Source: Myxococcales bacterium
Lineage (GTDB): Bacteria > Myxococcota_A > UBA9160 > UBA4427
Direction: 5' to 3'
NCBI GenBank assembly: GCA_014240165.1
Contig: JAAZXM010000018.1
Coordinates: 1-61,959 of the forward strand
DNA: 61,959 nt
Shown here: positions 24,453-32,563 of the stretch, piece after piece
How positions within the stretch are numbered: the stretch's first letter is position 1
Layout of the letters: every line of letters starts with the position of its first letter
Notes under the pieces: generated by a model
What the model was told of the DNA's origin: nothing
Database searches by the model: none
Seen by the model: only the letters and a program-made list of their open reading frames with translations
Program-made: the position numbers and the translations under genes

Positions 24453-25301
24453 ATGCCTCAAGCCAACCGTATCCTGCTCATCGACGATGGAGAACTCTCC
24501 AATGTCGCCCGAATTCTCGAGGCCCTCGGACTCGATCACACCCGCGTCCGCGGACAACGCGTCCTGGGCAAACTGCCCCCGCCTTCAGAACTCCTGATCA
24601 CAACCCCACGTTGCGCTCAACTCGTACGCCGGGGCTCACCGCCGGATGCGCCTTCGGGTCGACCCGTTCGCATCATCGGAGCGAGCGAGGACTCGAGTTC
24701 CATGCGACGAAGACTGCGACGCATGGGCTACCACCTGCTGGTGGGTCTTCCCGGCAGCGATGATGTCTGGCGCCCCTTGATCCACCGCGCCACGTACCGG
24801 GGAGAGGAGCGAAGACAGCAGGCCCGGGTGGTCCTCGGCTCGGAAATCCGCGCCCATTGCTCGGGCGAAAGCGACGAAAGTATTCCCGCCACCCTGATGA
24901 ATCTCTCCTTCCGCGGGTGTCAGCTCCTCGTACCCCGAAGGCTGAGCCTGGACAGCGAGCTCTCCCTCACCCTCTCGGAAACCACCACCACGGGTCGGCC
25001 CTTGACCCTGAAGGGGCGAGTCACCCGCATTTCCGAAGATCTCGGCGACTCGGTTCACGAAGCCACGGTCACCCTGAACGAGGATTCGGCGCCGCTGACC
25101 CAGGCGGAACTCGCCGGCGTGGTCAATCTCTGGTCTCTCGGGCCGCCCTCCCGCCCCGGGGAGTCCGACCCACACGAATCCCCGAGAGAGGGGAGCATCG
25201 CCGCGATGGCGGCCGAAAGCATCCGGGTCGCCGTCGATGCCGCAGCGGGCGCTTCGCAACCCGTCGCCGTCAACATAGGCAAGGCCCCCAGGGCGAAATA
25301 G
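24453..25301 (+). CDS. PilZ-domain protein with N-terminal receiver-like region
   Basis: 282 residues. Residues 1-110 resemble a degenerate response-regulator fold (ILLIDDGELSNVARILEALGL and later LLVGLPGSDDVW), then a PilZ domain from about 118: ERRQQARVVL followed by LMNLSFRGCQLLV, matching the RxxxR and (D/N)xSxxG c-di-GMP motifs, although the second motif reads NLSFRG. The C-terminal 60 residues are Ala/Gly-rich. A regulator of motility, adhesion or surface polymer is likely; whether c-di-GMP binds is not shown by sequence alone. Confidence 0.8.
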   Translation: MPQANRILLIDDGELSNVARILEALGLDHTRVRGQRVLGKLPPPSELLITTPRCAQLVRRGSPPDAPSGRPVRIIGASEDSSSMRRRLRRMGYHLLVGLPGSDDVWRPLIHRATYRGEERRQQARVVLGSEIRAHCSGESDESIPATLMNLSFRGCQLLVPRRLSLDSELSLTLSETTTTGRPLTLKGRVTRISEDLGDSVHEATVTLNEDSAPLTQAELAGVVNLWSLGPPSRPGESDPHESPREGSIAAMAAESIRVAVDAAAGASQPVAVNIGKAPRAK

Positions 25302-25490
25302 CCCGGCAGCGATTTCCCGGAGAACCCGGGATCCAGGAGTATTCTGGAGGGGCCCTCGGGAAGGCCTCCGGGGGAGTCACGGCCCCGGTCGACGCCGCTC
25401 CCCGTCTCCGATAGGCTCCGCGCTCCCGCGGCCCCCGAGGCCGTCGAGTGAAGCCGGGCCCCTGCGGGCCCCGAGAGCGGAGGAAGGCCC

Positions 25491-25595
25491 ATGGCCCGAA
25501 GCAAGAGCAAGCAGAAGATCAGGAAACGCCTCAACAAGCAGCGCACCCGCCGGCGCAAACGCCAGCGACTGGCCGCCAAAAAAGCCTCGGATTAG
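25491..25595 (+). CDS. 34-residue extremely basic protein, possible ribosome-associated peptide
   Basis: A short reading frame preceded by a strong GGAGGAAGG. The peptide has about 18 Lys/Arg in 34 residues (MARSKSKQKIRKRLNK...) and ends KKASD. Composition and length recall bS22/bL37-type and COX24/AURKAIP1-like small ribosomal proteins, which is only a resemblance. It is followed 50 bp later by an unrelated gene on the same strand. It could also be a nucleoid- or RNA-binding peptide. Support is the ribosome site plus the uniform charge; there is no homologue check. Confidence 0.6.
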   Translation: MARSKSKQKIRKRLNKQRTRRRKRQRLAAKKASD

Positions 25596-25645
25596 GCCAA
25601 GACCATGGGCCGACGACAACACCATAAGAGGAAGGGGAACTCCGA

Positions 25646-26017
25646 GTGAGCGATCAACCGACGGTGGCTGAGATTCAGGTCGACAAGAGCAACCTCTACC
25701 GCGAAGAGACCTTCTCGGACCTCAAGGTCGCCTCGGTGCGGCGGTTGACCCCTGTGAAGGAGGACGGCAGCGAGGATCCCGGCCGAGATACGATTTTCAT
25801 CGGCGAGACCACGCTGATGTCCCAACGCGGTCCGCTGCCCGTTCAGGCTCCTATCGAAGCGGCGAGCCTCGCCGAGGCGTTCGAGAAATTCCCCGAAGCG
25901 GTCAACGCAGCGGTGGATAAACTGATCGAACAAGCCAAGGAAATGCAGCGCCAGGAAGCGTCGCGAATCGTCGTACCCGGCGACCAGGGGGGCGGGGGCA
26001 GCCGCATTATCGGCTGA
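25646..26017 (+). CDS. Conserved-looking hypothetical protein
   Basis: 123 residues, GTG start behind GAAGGGG. No signal peptide or membrane helix. The N-terminus is hydrophilic (VDKSNLYREETFSDLKVASVRRL) and a helix (EKFPEAVNAAVDKLIEQAKEMQ) precedes a glycine-rich tail. Probably cytoplasmic. I do not recognise the family. Confidence 0.65.
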   Translation: MSDQPTVAEIQVDKSNLYREETFSDLKVASVRRLTPVKEDGSEDPGRDTIFIGETTLMSQRGPLPVQAPIEAASLAEAFEKFPEAVNAAVDKLIEQAKEMQRQEASRIVVPGDQGGGGSRIIG

Positions 26018-26043
26018 TCCCGCAGGTATGGGTGCCGCCCGGG

Positions 26044-27462
26044 TCAGTCCGCCCGGGTTCCGGGATCCGAGAGCAACACCGGCCCGGTCGCAGAGCCGAG
26101 ATCGCCGGTGTAGCGATGCGCAAATTCCGGCTCGCAGCGGCCCCGCTCGCAGAAAATCGACTCAAGAACATTCGCTGCGAGTTCACTGGACTTCGACCAC
26201 CAGAGGTTGCTCTGGAGTTGAAGCACCGCAATCGCGATGACGGGATCCGCGGCCGGGGCCACCCCCACGAACCACTCGTAGCGTCCATAGGGCTTCCCCC
26301 CTGTGAGGTTGCCCGTCTTGCCCGCGACCTTGATATCACGCAGCTTCGGACGACCGCGGCGATCCCGGAAGGCACTCCGTGCAGTGCCGTGCGTTGTGGT
26401 CCGCACCAACATGCTGCGAAGTTCCTCGGCGGTCTCGGCGGAGATCACCCGACGGGGACTCGCCCGGGGCGGGAGAGTCAATCCCCGGCCCTTCCCATCC
26501 ACGACCCGATCGACCCACCAGGGCTCGATCTGCTGTCCACTTGCCAAAGTCGCCGCCAGTTGCGCACCGTGGAGCGGGGTGATGCGGGAACCCGCCAGAC
26601 CGCAGCCGAGCCGGCCCAGGTCGTAATCGCTCTTCCCTGCATCCGCGCTCCCCGGAGCATGACCCGGACCCGGTGAAGCCAGCCAACCGAAGGCTTCGAT
26701 GGACGAAAGCAGCGCAGTGCTTCCCACCGTCTCCACGGCGAGTTGCGCGAAGCATTGGTTATTCGAGGTCGCCAAAGCGCGTTCAAGAGAGGCCTTGTTC
26801 CCCCGACGGGGCCGGTGAACCCGGGACGGACTCAAACGATATTGGTTGCCGTTGTAGAGGCACGGGCGCCGGGCGCTTTCGGGCGCATGCTGGAGCGCGG
26901 CGGCAGCGGTCACCACTTTGACCAACGAAGCGGCCGGGTAGGAGTTCTCGGGCGGAAACGCCAGGGTATCCGTCGAAACATAGGCAAGCACTCGACCCGT
27001 TCGCGTATCGAGCGCGATCACATGACCGCGCTTGACCCGTCCGCGCTTCAAGACGCGGGAGATGCGACGGGTGAGCTCGCGATCGAAGGCGTACTCCACG
27101 CGGTAGTCACCATATTGATGAAAGATCGGCGAGCCGTCGGCTGCTCCCCGATCCTTGAAGGCCGCGTAGTCGTCCAAACCGACAGGCAGATGCGTAAACA
27201 GACCATCAGGCGCCGGTCGAGACGCGGAGGGAAGCCCCGCCCCCGACTGGGGCTCTTCCCGAGTTTCTTCGACCGAATCGGACGCGGCGGCGGGCGTGGA
27301 GCCGGGATCCGTACCCACGGCAAAGAACCCGCTCCCGATTCCCAGGGCGAGAAGCAGGCCCAGGCCGGACACGGTCAATTGCCCACGCCGAGAGAGAGCC
27401 GCGAACGGATTCGCTCGCCCTTGGCGTGAACGCCTTCTCCGATTTCCATGGCTGGGTCGCAA
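26044..27462 (-). CDS. Penicillin-binding protein transpeptidase-like, single-pass membrane
   Basis: 472 residues with an Arg-rich N-terminus and one membrane helix (about 30-50), then a soluble transpeptidase domain: SLVK (Ser179, Lys182), SNN (233-235) and KTGN (382-385). This is the class of D,D-transpeptidase that crosslinks peptidoglycan in the periplasm. There is no obvious glycosyltransferase domain, and the linker before the domain is long. The start codon is TTG with AAAGG upstream; no ATG is in frame nearby. It converges with the small gene at 25646-26017. Confidence 0.85.
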   Translation of the reverse strand: MRPSHGNRRRRSRQGRANPFAALSRRGQLTVSGLGLLLALGIGSGFFAVGTDPGSTPAAASDSVEETREEPQSGAGLPSASRPAPDGLFTHLPVGLDDYAAFKDRGAADGSPIFHQYGDYRVEYAFDRELTRRISRVLKRGRVKRGHVIALDTRTGRVLAYVSTDTLAFPPENSYPAASLVKVVTAAAALQHAPESARRPCLYNGNQYRLSPSRVHRPRRGNKASLERALATSNNQCFAQLAVETVGSTALLSSIEAFGWLASPGPGHAPGSADAGKSDYDLGRLGCGLAGSRITPLHGAQLAATLASGQQIEPWWVDRVVDGKGRGLTLPPRASPRRVISAETAEELRSMLVRTTTHGTARSAFRDRRGRPKLRDIKVAGKTGNLTGGKPYGRYEWFVGVAPAADPVIAIAVLQLQSNLWWSKSSELAANVLESIFCERGRCEPEFAHRYTGDLGSATGPVLLSDPGTRAD

Positions 27463-27523
27463 TCGAAATCAGCCTTTCCTGGCGGTGCACTCTCCCGGAG
27501 CAATGCGCCCTTGAGGTTGCTCG

Positions 27524-28081
27524 CTAGAGGGCAACGACGGTGTGAACCTCGGGAATTTCCTCGCGCAGCCGCGCTTCGACCCCCATCTTGAGGGTGATGG
27601 TCGAACTCGGACAACCCACGCAGGCACCCTTCAGGGCGACCTCTACCACGCCATCACGGAAACCCACCAAGCTGATCTCCCCGCCGTCCTGCTCAACGTA
27701 AGGTGCGATATCGGCTTCGAGAATCGCCCGAATACGTGCTTCGATCTCGCCGTCGTCGGCCGGAGCGGGGCGCTGGTGAGCCGGGCCCAGAGCGGGCTCT
27801 CCCGCGGCCGCCCATTCCCGAATTGCCTGGGTAATGGTCTGGCCGAGTTCTCGCCAGGAAGTCTCCTTCGCTTTGCTTACGGTGATGACTTCGGGGGCCA
27901 GAAGTACGTCGGTCACCCCATCGATCGCCAGGATACGCGCCGCCAGGGGTGAAATATCGGACGTCGTGCCCGTTCCGAAACTCAGCGGACGAGGTTCATC
28001 CAGTAGAGGGGTCCCCACGACCCATTTGACGCTATCCGGGTTCGGTGTTCGTTCGGTATGAATGCGCAGGGTGGTTTCCAA
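27524..28081 (-). CDS. nfuA: Nfu-type iron-sulfur cluster scaffold/carrier
   Basis: 185 residues. The N-terminus is the Nfu_N type (RIHTERTPNPDSVKWV) and the C-terminal NifU-like domain has Cys154 and Cys157 in GACVGCPSS, which ligand a 4Fe-4S cluster passed to client enzymes. Candidate clients in the window are aconitase, the aldehyde oxidoreductase, RlmD and the aldo/keto reductase. Length agrees with eukaryote-type Nfu1, and symbol nfuA is by function. A perfect hairpin lies at 28105-28124 in its leader. Confidence 0.85.
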   Translation of the reverse strand: METTLRIHTERTPNPDSVKWVVGTPLLDEPRPLSFGTGTTSDISPLAARILAIDGVTDVLLAPEVITVSKAKETSWRELGQTITQAIREWAAAGEPALGPAHQRPAPADDGEIEARIRAILEADIAPYVEQDGGEISLVGFRDGVVEVALKGACVGCPSSTITLKMGVEARLREEIPEVHTVVAL

Positions 28082-28104
28082 GGTCTGTTCTCGCGATCCG
28101 CGAA

Positions 28105-28124
28105 CCCGCGATCACCGTCGCGGG
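28105..28124 (-). other. Perfect hairpin in the nfu leader
   Basis: CCCGCGA (28105-28111) pairs with TCGCGGG (28118-28124) around a six-base loop, 24 bp upstream of the nfu start. Could be a leader structure; there is no T-run. Confidence 0.4.
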
Positions 28125-28138
28125 TCGGGCAGGGTCTT

Positions 28139-28268
28139 CCTTATATACTCATTTCGGCACGATGATCCGCCTCCCCGAATAAAAGGGGCAGAACCCGGCG
28201 AGGCGAACGCCTCCGCCACGGTACAGACTCTCGCTGTGGGGTCCAAGCTGCTCCCCCTGGGGTAAGCC
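28139..28268. other. Hairpin-rich 130-bp spacer, possible structured RNA
   Basis: Three self-complementary stretches occur: CCCC/GGGG (28173-28188), a GGCGAGGC...GCCTCCGCC stem with one bulge and a GAAC loop (28197-28217), and GGGG...CCCC (about 28237-28255). Between HAD and nfu genes. I cannot tell whether it is transcribed. Confidence 0.3.
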
Positions 28269-29081
28269 TTATACACCTGCCGGGGCGCCGAAGAGATCCT
28301 CTTCAGCGCTGGCCAGGTCACAGACCAGGAAGCCTTGCCGGGCCGCCCGCTGCCGCTCCCGGGGCCCGTTATACCCCCACCCCGCCAGCGCGCAGCGCAC
28401 CCCCAGCCCCGCCACATCCTCGAGGTGATTCAGCTTGTCATCAATGAAGGTGATCTGCGCGTACGCCACACCGAGCCGACGACCGAGCAAGCCGAGATGG
28501 GCCCGCTTTGAACGCCCCGCTTCCTTATCGACGATGCGTTCGCCGGGAAAGAGTTCGGCAATCCCGTAGGCATCCAAGAGTAATTCGATCGACGCGCGGT
28601 CCTTGGCGGTGGCCACGGTGAGGATGCGGTCCTCGGCCCGGCGGCGGAGCAGTTCAACAAAGGGCTCGAAAGGCTCCAACAACGCGAGCCAGCCTCCCAA
28701 ACCCGCCGATCGCAAGGCGGCCCGCTCCTCGTAGAAAACGCGGTGGAATTTCTGGAGAAAATCCGGGCCCAACTCTTCGCGGAACGCGTCGAATTCAGGC
28801 TGCTCGATCGGCGCTCGGCCCTGCTCGAGAAGTCGAAGCGCCACGCCAAAATCCTCGGCGCGATTTCCCAAAGGCATCAGGTCCAGGAAGTCGCCGTAGA
28901 GGGGATGGCTCCGAACCGCGGCCGCATCGCCCCCCTCGAGTTCCAAAGCCGCCCGCGCAGCGGCGGCGCCCGGATCCAGACGGGCGAGAGTTCTCCCGGC
29001 GACAACAAAGGATTCGACCACGCTATCGCTGATCACGCCATCGAAATCGAGTGCCAACACCTCGGCCTGGCTCTCCGCCAT
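28269..29081 (-). CDS. HAD-superfamily hydrolase
   Basis: 270 residues from the ATG at 29079-29081 (GAGGG before it). HAD motif I is LDFDGVISDS near residue 13, the Lys/Arg motif is around VATAKDRAS, and motif III/IV is ITFIDDKLNHL. The cap insert lies between. Related to phosphoglycolate/beta-phosphoglucomutase-type phosphatases. The substrate cannot be named. The longer upstream frame lacks family sequence. Confidence 0.85.
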   Translation of the reverse strand: MAESQAEVLALDFDGVISDSVVESFVVAGRTLARLDPGAAAARAALELEGGDAAAVRSHPLYGDFLDLMPLGNRAEDFGVALRLLEQGRAPIEQPEFDAFREELGPDFLQKFHRVFYEERAALRSAGLGGWLALLEPFEPFVELLRRRAEDRILTVATAKDRASIELLLDAYGIAELFPGERIVDKEAGRSKRAHLGLLGRRLGVAYAQITFIDDKLNHLEDVAGLGVRCALAGWGYNGPRERQRAARQGFLVCDLASAEEDLFGAPAGV

Positions 29082-29134
29082 TGATCCCTCGCTCCGGGCG
29101 GCTCGCCCGGGAAAATCGCCTGGGTGATGAGAAC

Positions 29135-29788
29135 CTACGATTCTCGTAACTCCCGGGGGTGGGCTCCCCCTTCCGCACACGCGGCCTGCCGAATCCGCTC
29201 GTAGAGCGCGAGGACATCGGGATGAAACTCTTCGACCGTCATGGCCCGGGCCACGGCCACCGCCGAGAAACGACCAGCGGCGCTGCGAGCCAGAGCGCCC
29301 TTGCTCCCGAGAATCCGCTTGGCGTTGGCAGACCGGCAAGCGGCCTCGTCATCGAGAGAGGGAAGGTTCTCTTTGAGCAGCCCCTCAAGCAGTCGGGGCT
29401 CTACCCGATTTCGCAGGGTTCTTCGGATCGCATTGGGCACGAGGGCATAACTCTCGATGTGGCGCCGGTTCCAGGTGAACGCCTCAAGACCCGGTTCCAC
29501 CAGAGAGAGGCCTCCGCACTCGCGATGGTGATCCCGGTCCAGGACCACCAGCCCCCGGGCCCCCCCTTCGCTTCCCCCTTCGGCTCTAAAATGGGCTTGG
29601 GCGCGCGCCGGCCGGCGACCACCCAGAATCACCACCCGAGACTCGAGTTGAAGCGCCAGGGAGCGGGGAAACCGGCGAGCCCAGATCCGCAGAATGCATT
29701 CATCCCCGGGACCTTCGACATAGAGGAAAAAGCGCGAATTCGAGGTCACGCGATTCTCGGGACGCTCGGTCGCCTGCGGGGCTGACAT
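29135..29788 (-). CDS. TOPRIM/DUF4435-like orphan protein
   Basis: 217 residues. FFLYVEGPGDECILRIW starts a TOPRIM-like fold (glutamate followed by G), with LVVLDRDHH supplying the DxD-type metal pair and HIESYALVPNAI the later strand. This set resembles the DUF4435 proteins and the nuclease half of OLD-type defence enzymes, yet no ATPase partner is next to it. A role in nucleic-acid cleavage is inferred only. The HAD gene follows 53 bp later on the same strand. Confidence 0.65.
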   Translation of the reverse strand: MSAPQATERPENRVTSNSRFFLYVEGPGDECILRIWARRFPRSLALQLESRVVILGGRRPARAQAHFRAEGGSEGGARGLVVLDRDHHRECGGLSLVEPGLEAFTWNRRHIESYALVPNAIRRTLRNRVEPRLLEGLLKENLPSLDDEAACRSANAKRILGSKGALARSAAGRFSAVAVARAMTVEEFHPDVLALYERIRQAACAEGGAHPRELRES

Positions 29789-30021
29789 GCTGTCTCCGTT
29801 TCACCCGAGAATGGCGACCGGGCCGGCACAACCTCCCCCGATTGGGAGGCCGCACATCGGACACCGGCAGGTACCCGTCGGATCCCTCCGTGTAGGCCCA
29901 AAACCCCGACACGAGTCTCCACGGCCAGCGACAGGCTATCCCGACACCCGGACTGCGCCAACCCTGCTTTCTGCACGAGTCTGGCCCCGGGCTGAGACTT
30001 ATCTGGAAAATCAGTTAGCCT

Positions 30022-30669
30022 ATGCCCATGATTTCGATTCTTGTTGCCGATGATCATGGCATTGTCCGGGAGGGTCTCCGGCGCCTGCTCGATGGCGAAG
30101 GTGACCTCCGAGTCTCAGGAGAAGCCGGCGACGGACGCGAAGTCCTTGAGCAGGTGGCCCAGAACCAGCCCGAGGTCGTGGTGCTCGACATCTCCATGCC
30201 TCGACTCGGCGGCCTCGAAACCCTGGAGCAACTGCGCGCCAGCCACCCGAATATCAAGGTCATCCTGCTCTCGGTACACAGCGACCCCTCCTTCATCCAG
30301 AGCGCGATCTCCCTGGGCGCCGACGGCTACGTGCTCAAGGACGGCGAGGCCACCGAGATCATCACCGCGATTCGCGAGGTCATGCGCGGCGGAAGTTATT
30401 TCAGCCCGGTGGTCGCACGCGAAATCGTGGAACAGATGCGTCACCCTGGCTCCTCTACCGAGGGCCCTTTCTCCCTTCTCTCGGGGCGAGAACGCGAAGT
30501 ATTGCACCTGATCGCTGACGGACTCTCGGCGAAGCAGATCGCCGCGCAACTCGATATCAGTTCGAAAACCGTTGAAGCCCATCGGACCAGCCTGATGCGG
30601 AAAGTCGGCGTACGCAAAGCCACCGAACTGGTTCGTTACGCTCTCCGGCACGGCCTGATCCAACCCTGA
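30022..30669 (+). CDS. NarL/FixJ-family response regulator
   Basis: 215 residues. Receiver domain with acidic pair Asp10-Asp11, phosphorylation site Asp56 (VVLDISMP) and Lys106 (VLKDG), then a LuxR-type helix-turn-helix (LSGREREVLHLIADGLSAKQIA). A histidine kinase is not adjacent, so the partner is elsewhere. Start may be Met1 or Met3. Divergent from the TOPRIM-like gene. Confidence 0.92.
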   Translation: MPMISILVADDHGIVREGLRRLLDGEGDLRVSGEAGDGREVLEQVAQNQPEVVVLDISMPRLGGLETLEQLRASHPNIKVILLSVHSDPSFIQSAISLGADGYVLKDGEATEIITAIREVMRGGSYFSPVVAREIVEQMRHPGSSTEGPFSLLSGREREVLHLIADGLSAKQIAAQLDISSKTVEAHRTSLMRKVGVRKATELVRYALRHGLIQP

Positions 30670-30682
30670 TTCTGAGCGCAGT

Positions 30683-31912
30683 TCAGTCCTTGAGAGCTGA
30701 ATGCGGGGCCGCGAGCACCAAGCTCGCCAGGGCTTCGATGTGGGATGTCTGGGGAAAGAGATCGAAGCCCTGAACGGTCTCGAGCGAGTAGCCATGCGAC
30801 CGAAGTCGCCCCGTATCCCGAGAGAGCGTGGCGGGGTCGCAGGAGAGGTAGACAATCCTGGGCGCCCCGAGTTGGGCCAGCGCCTCGAGCGCTCCCTCGG
30901 AGAGGCCCACCCGCGGCGGGTCGAGCAGGATGAGATCGGGAGCCGGCTCCACCGCGGAACGCAAAGATTCTTCTGCATCGCCCTCGATCACACGCACTCC
31001 TTCGAGTTCGGCGGCCTTCAGGTTCGCCCGTAAATCAGCCACCGCCCCAGCCGAAGACTCGATGGCATCGACGGCCTCGAAACTGCGCGCCAGGGCAAGG
31101 GTGAAAAAGCCGGCGCCCGCATGAAGTTCGAGCGCCCGGCCGCCATGACCCGCCGCAGCCAGTACCGCTTGGTGAAGCTGATCGCGGAGAAGCAGGTTCC
31201 CCTGGACGAAGGTTCCAGGGGAAACGCCCATGGGATCTGAACCTGCCGCTACCTCGACGCGACCACCGGCTACTTCGTGAACTCCATCAGGCGATGAAGC
31301 GACGGGCGTACTTCGAACGTCCCCATGCCGGTCTACGAGGAGTTCCTGCTCCCCTCCCGAGCCGCGCTGATCGCGCAGGCCAGGTTCGGCCGCCATGCGG
31401 CGCAATTCGTCTTGAAGTTCCGCAACCAGAACTGGGCAGCGATCCACGGCACAAAGGGCGTGAGAACGACGTTGCCGGTAGCCGACCCCATCGCGCCCCG
31501 ACAGGAGCCGAGTGCGAGCACGATACCCATAGGGCGAAGGAGAGGCCGCGAAAGCAAGATCCCGAGGCAAATCCCAGCCGCCAATACGCACCAATGCTTC
31601 TCGCAAAATCTCCTTCTTCGCCGCAACCTGAACCGAATAATCGAGATGCTGCCATTGGCAGCCGCCGCAGCGTCCGAAGAAGCCGCAATCGGGGTTGACA
31701 CGACCCGGCCCGGCTTCGAGAACCTCTTCGATCTCGGCTCGGGCGAAGCGTTTTCGACGTTCCACCACGCGCACCCGAAGCCGATCGCCCGGAGCCGCAA
31801 GAGGAACGAAGAGCGTGAGCCCATCGGGCATCCGCGCCACGCCATCTCCACCCGCCGCCAAGGAGACGACCTCGACCTCCACTTCGGGCTCGGGGGCAGC
31901 GGCGGCCCGCAC
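30683..31912 (-). CDS. rlmD: 23S rRNA (uracil-C5)-methyltransferase, RlmD/TrmA type
   Basis: 409 residues, GTG start. A TRAM domain (about 8-65) is followed by the iron-sulfur site Cys76, Cys82, Cys85 and a later Cys (about 154-159), then a methyltransferase domain (LELHAGAGFFTLALA) and the nucleophile Cys in VYLSCDPATL. The family methylates U747 or U1939 of 23S rRNA or tRNA U54; which one cannot be decided from sequence. The start is uncertain because no ATG lies near and a Lys/Arg-rich stretch precedes it in frame. Confidence 0.88.
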   Translation of the reverse strand: MRAAAAPEPEVEVEVVSLAAGGDGVARMPDGLTLFVPLAAPGDRLRVRVVERRKRFARAEIEEVLEAGPGRVNPDCGFFGRCGGCQWQHLDYSVQVAAKKEILREALVRIGGWDLPRDLAFAASPSPYGYRARTRLLSGRDGVGYRQRRSHALCAVDRCPVLVAELQDELRRMAAEPGLRDQRGSGGEQELLVDRHGDVRSTPVASSPDGVHEVAGGRVEVAAGSDPMGVSPGTFVQGNLLLRDQLHQAVLAAAGHGGRALELHAGAGFFTLALARSFEAVDAIESSAGAVADLRANLKAAELEGVRVIEGDAEESLRSAVEPAPDLILLDPPRVGLSEGALEALAQLGAPRIVYLSCDPATLSRDTGRLRSHGYSLETVQGFDLFPQTSHIEALASLVLAAPHSALKD

Positions 31913-31941
31913 TCGGCGCCGGGGTTTTTTTGCGCGGGGGC

Positions 31942-32403
31942 CTACGACCCGGCTCCCGGTTTCCCGATCGGTTGGCCCGAGGCCGAGGAGGCGTTCCCGG
32001 ATCGGGGCAGCAACTCGATGACTCGGGAGCGCCCGCGATGGGCAAAGCGCCCCCAGACCCGATCGGCGAGGCGATATTTATTCGCGATCTCGGCATCGAC
32101 ACGCGCCTTGAGTTCCGGGCTCTCCACGAACTGCGCCCAATAGAGTTCAGCCGCGCTGCCGTGGGCATCCGTGCGCCTCAACTGAACCTCGGGGTTGGCC
32201 CGAAGGCGGACCAACCAATGCGCATTCGGGCGGTTCGCCCTGATAAATTCGCGTCCGTCCACCTGGACGATCCAGAGTTGGGTTGGATACGTCCGCTCAT
32301 CGGCCTCGGTGATAAGCGTGACGACCTCGCCCTCATCGAGCAAAAGGGCCCCCAGGACGAGAATCCCCGTCACGACCCCGATCGCCAACATGACCCTGCG
32401 CAC
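31942..32403 (-). CDS. Membrane-anchored split-barrel protein, DUF2255-like
   Basis: 153 residues. One N-terminal membrane helix (VMLAIGVVTGILVLGALLL) then a domain with YPTQLWIVQVDGREFIRAN and HWLVRLRANPEVQL, which looks like the DUF2255/split-barrel flavin-binding fold. No cofactor site is provable. Divergent from modA with 160 bp between. Confidence 0.6.
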   Translation of the reverse strand: MRRVMLAIGVVTGILVLGALLLDEGEVVTLITEADERTYPTQLWIVQVDGREFIRANRPNAHWLVRLRANPEVQLRRTDAHGSAAELYWAQFVESPELKARVDAEIANKYRLADRVWGRFAHRGRSRVIELLPRSGNASSASGQPIGKPGAGS

Positions 32404-32413
32404 GCCTCGCCTC

Positions 32414-32432
32414 CTCCGGCCCCACGCCGGAG
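32414..32432 (+). other. Perfect GC hairpin in the modA leader
   Basis: CTCCGGC (32414-32420) pairs with GCCGGAG (32426-32432) around CCCAC, about 130 bp before modA. It could be part of a molybdenum- or tungsten-cofactor riboswitch, but I cannot match a known consensus by eye. Confidence 0.3.
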
Positions 32433-32563
32433 CCAGATCCTACCCACTTCGGCTCGCTTCGTCCGCTCCGGCGAGAGGGCTTGGCGGAAAGTCCATGCCA
32501 GCGGCGGGACACCTATGCGATCATGCCCGAACCGACCGCCTTTTCCTGGGGAGCCGTACTCCC

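Noticed and set aside
32404..32563. Calling a molybdenum-cofactor riboswitch
   Set aside because: Only stems are seen; I cannot match the conserved bases, so it is recorded as a finding to test and not as a feature.
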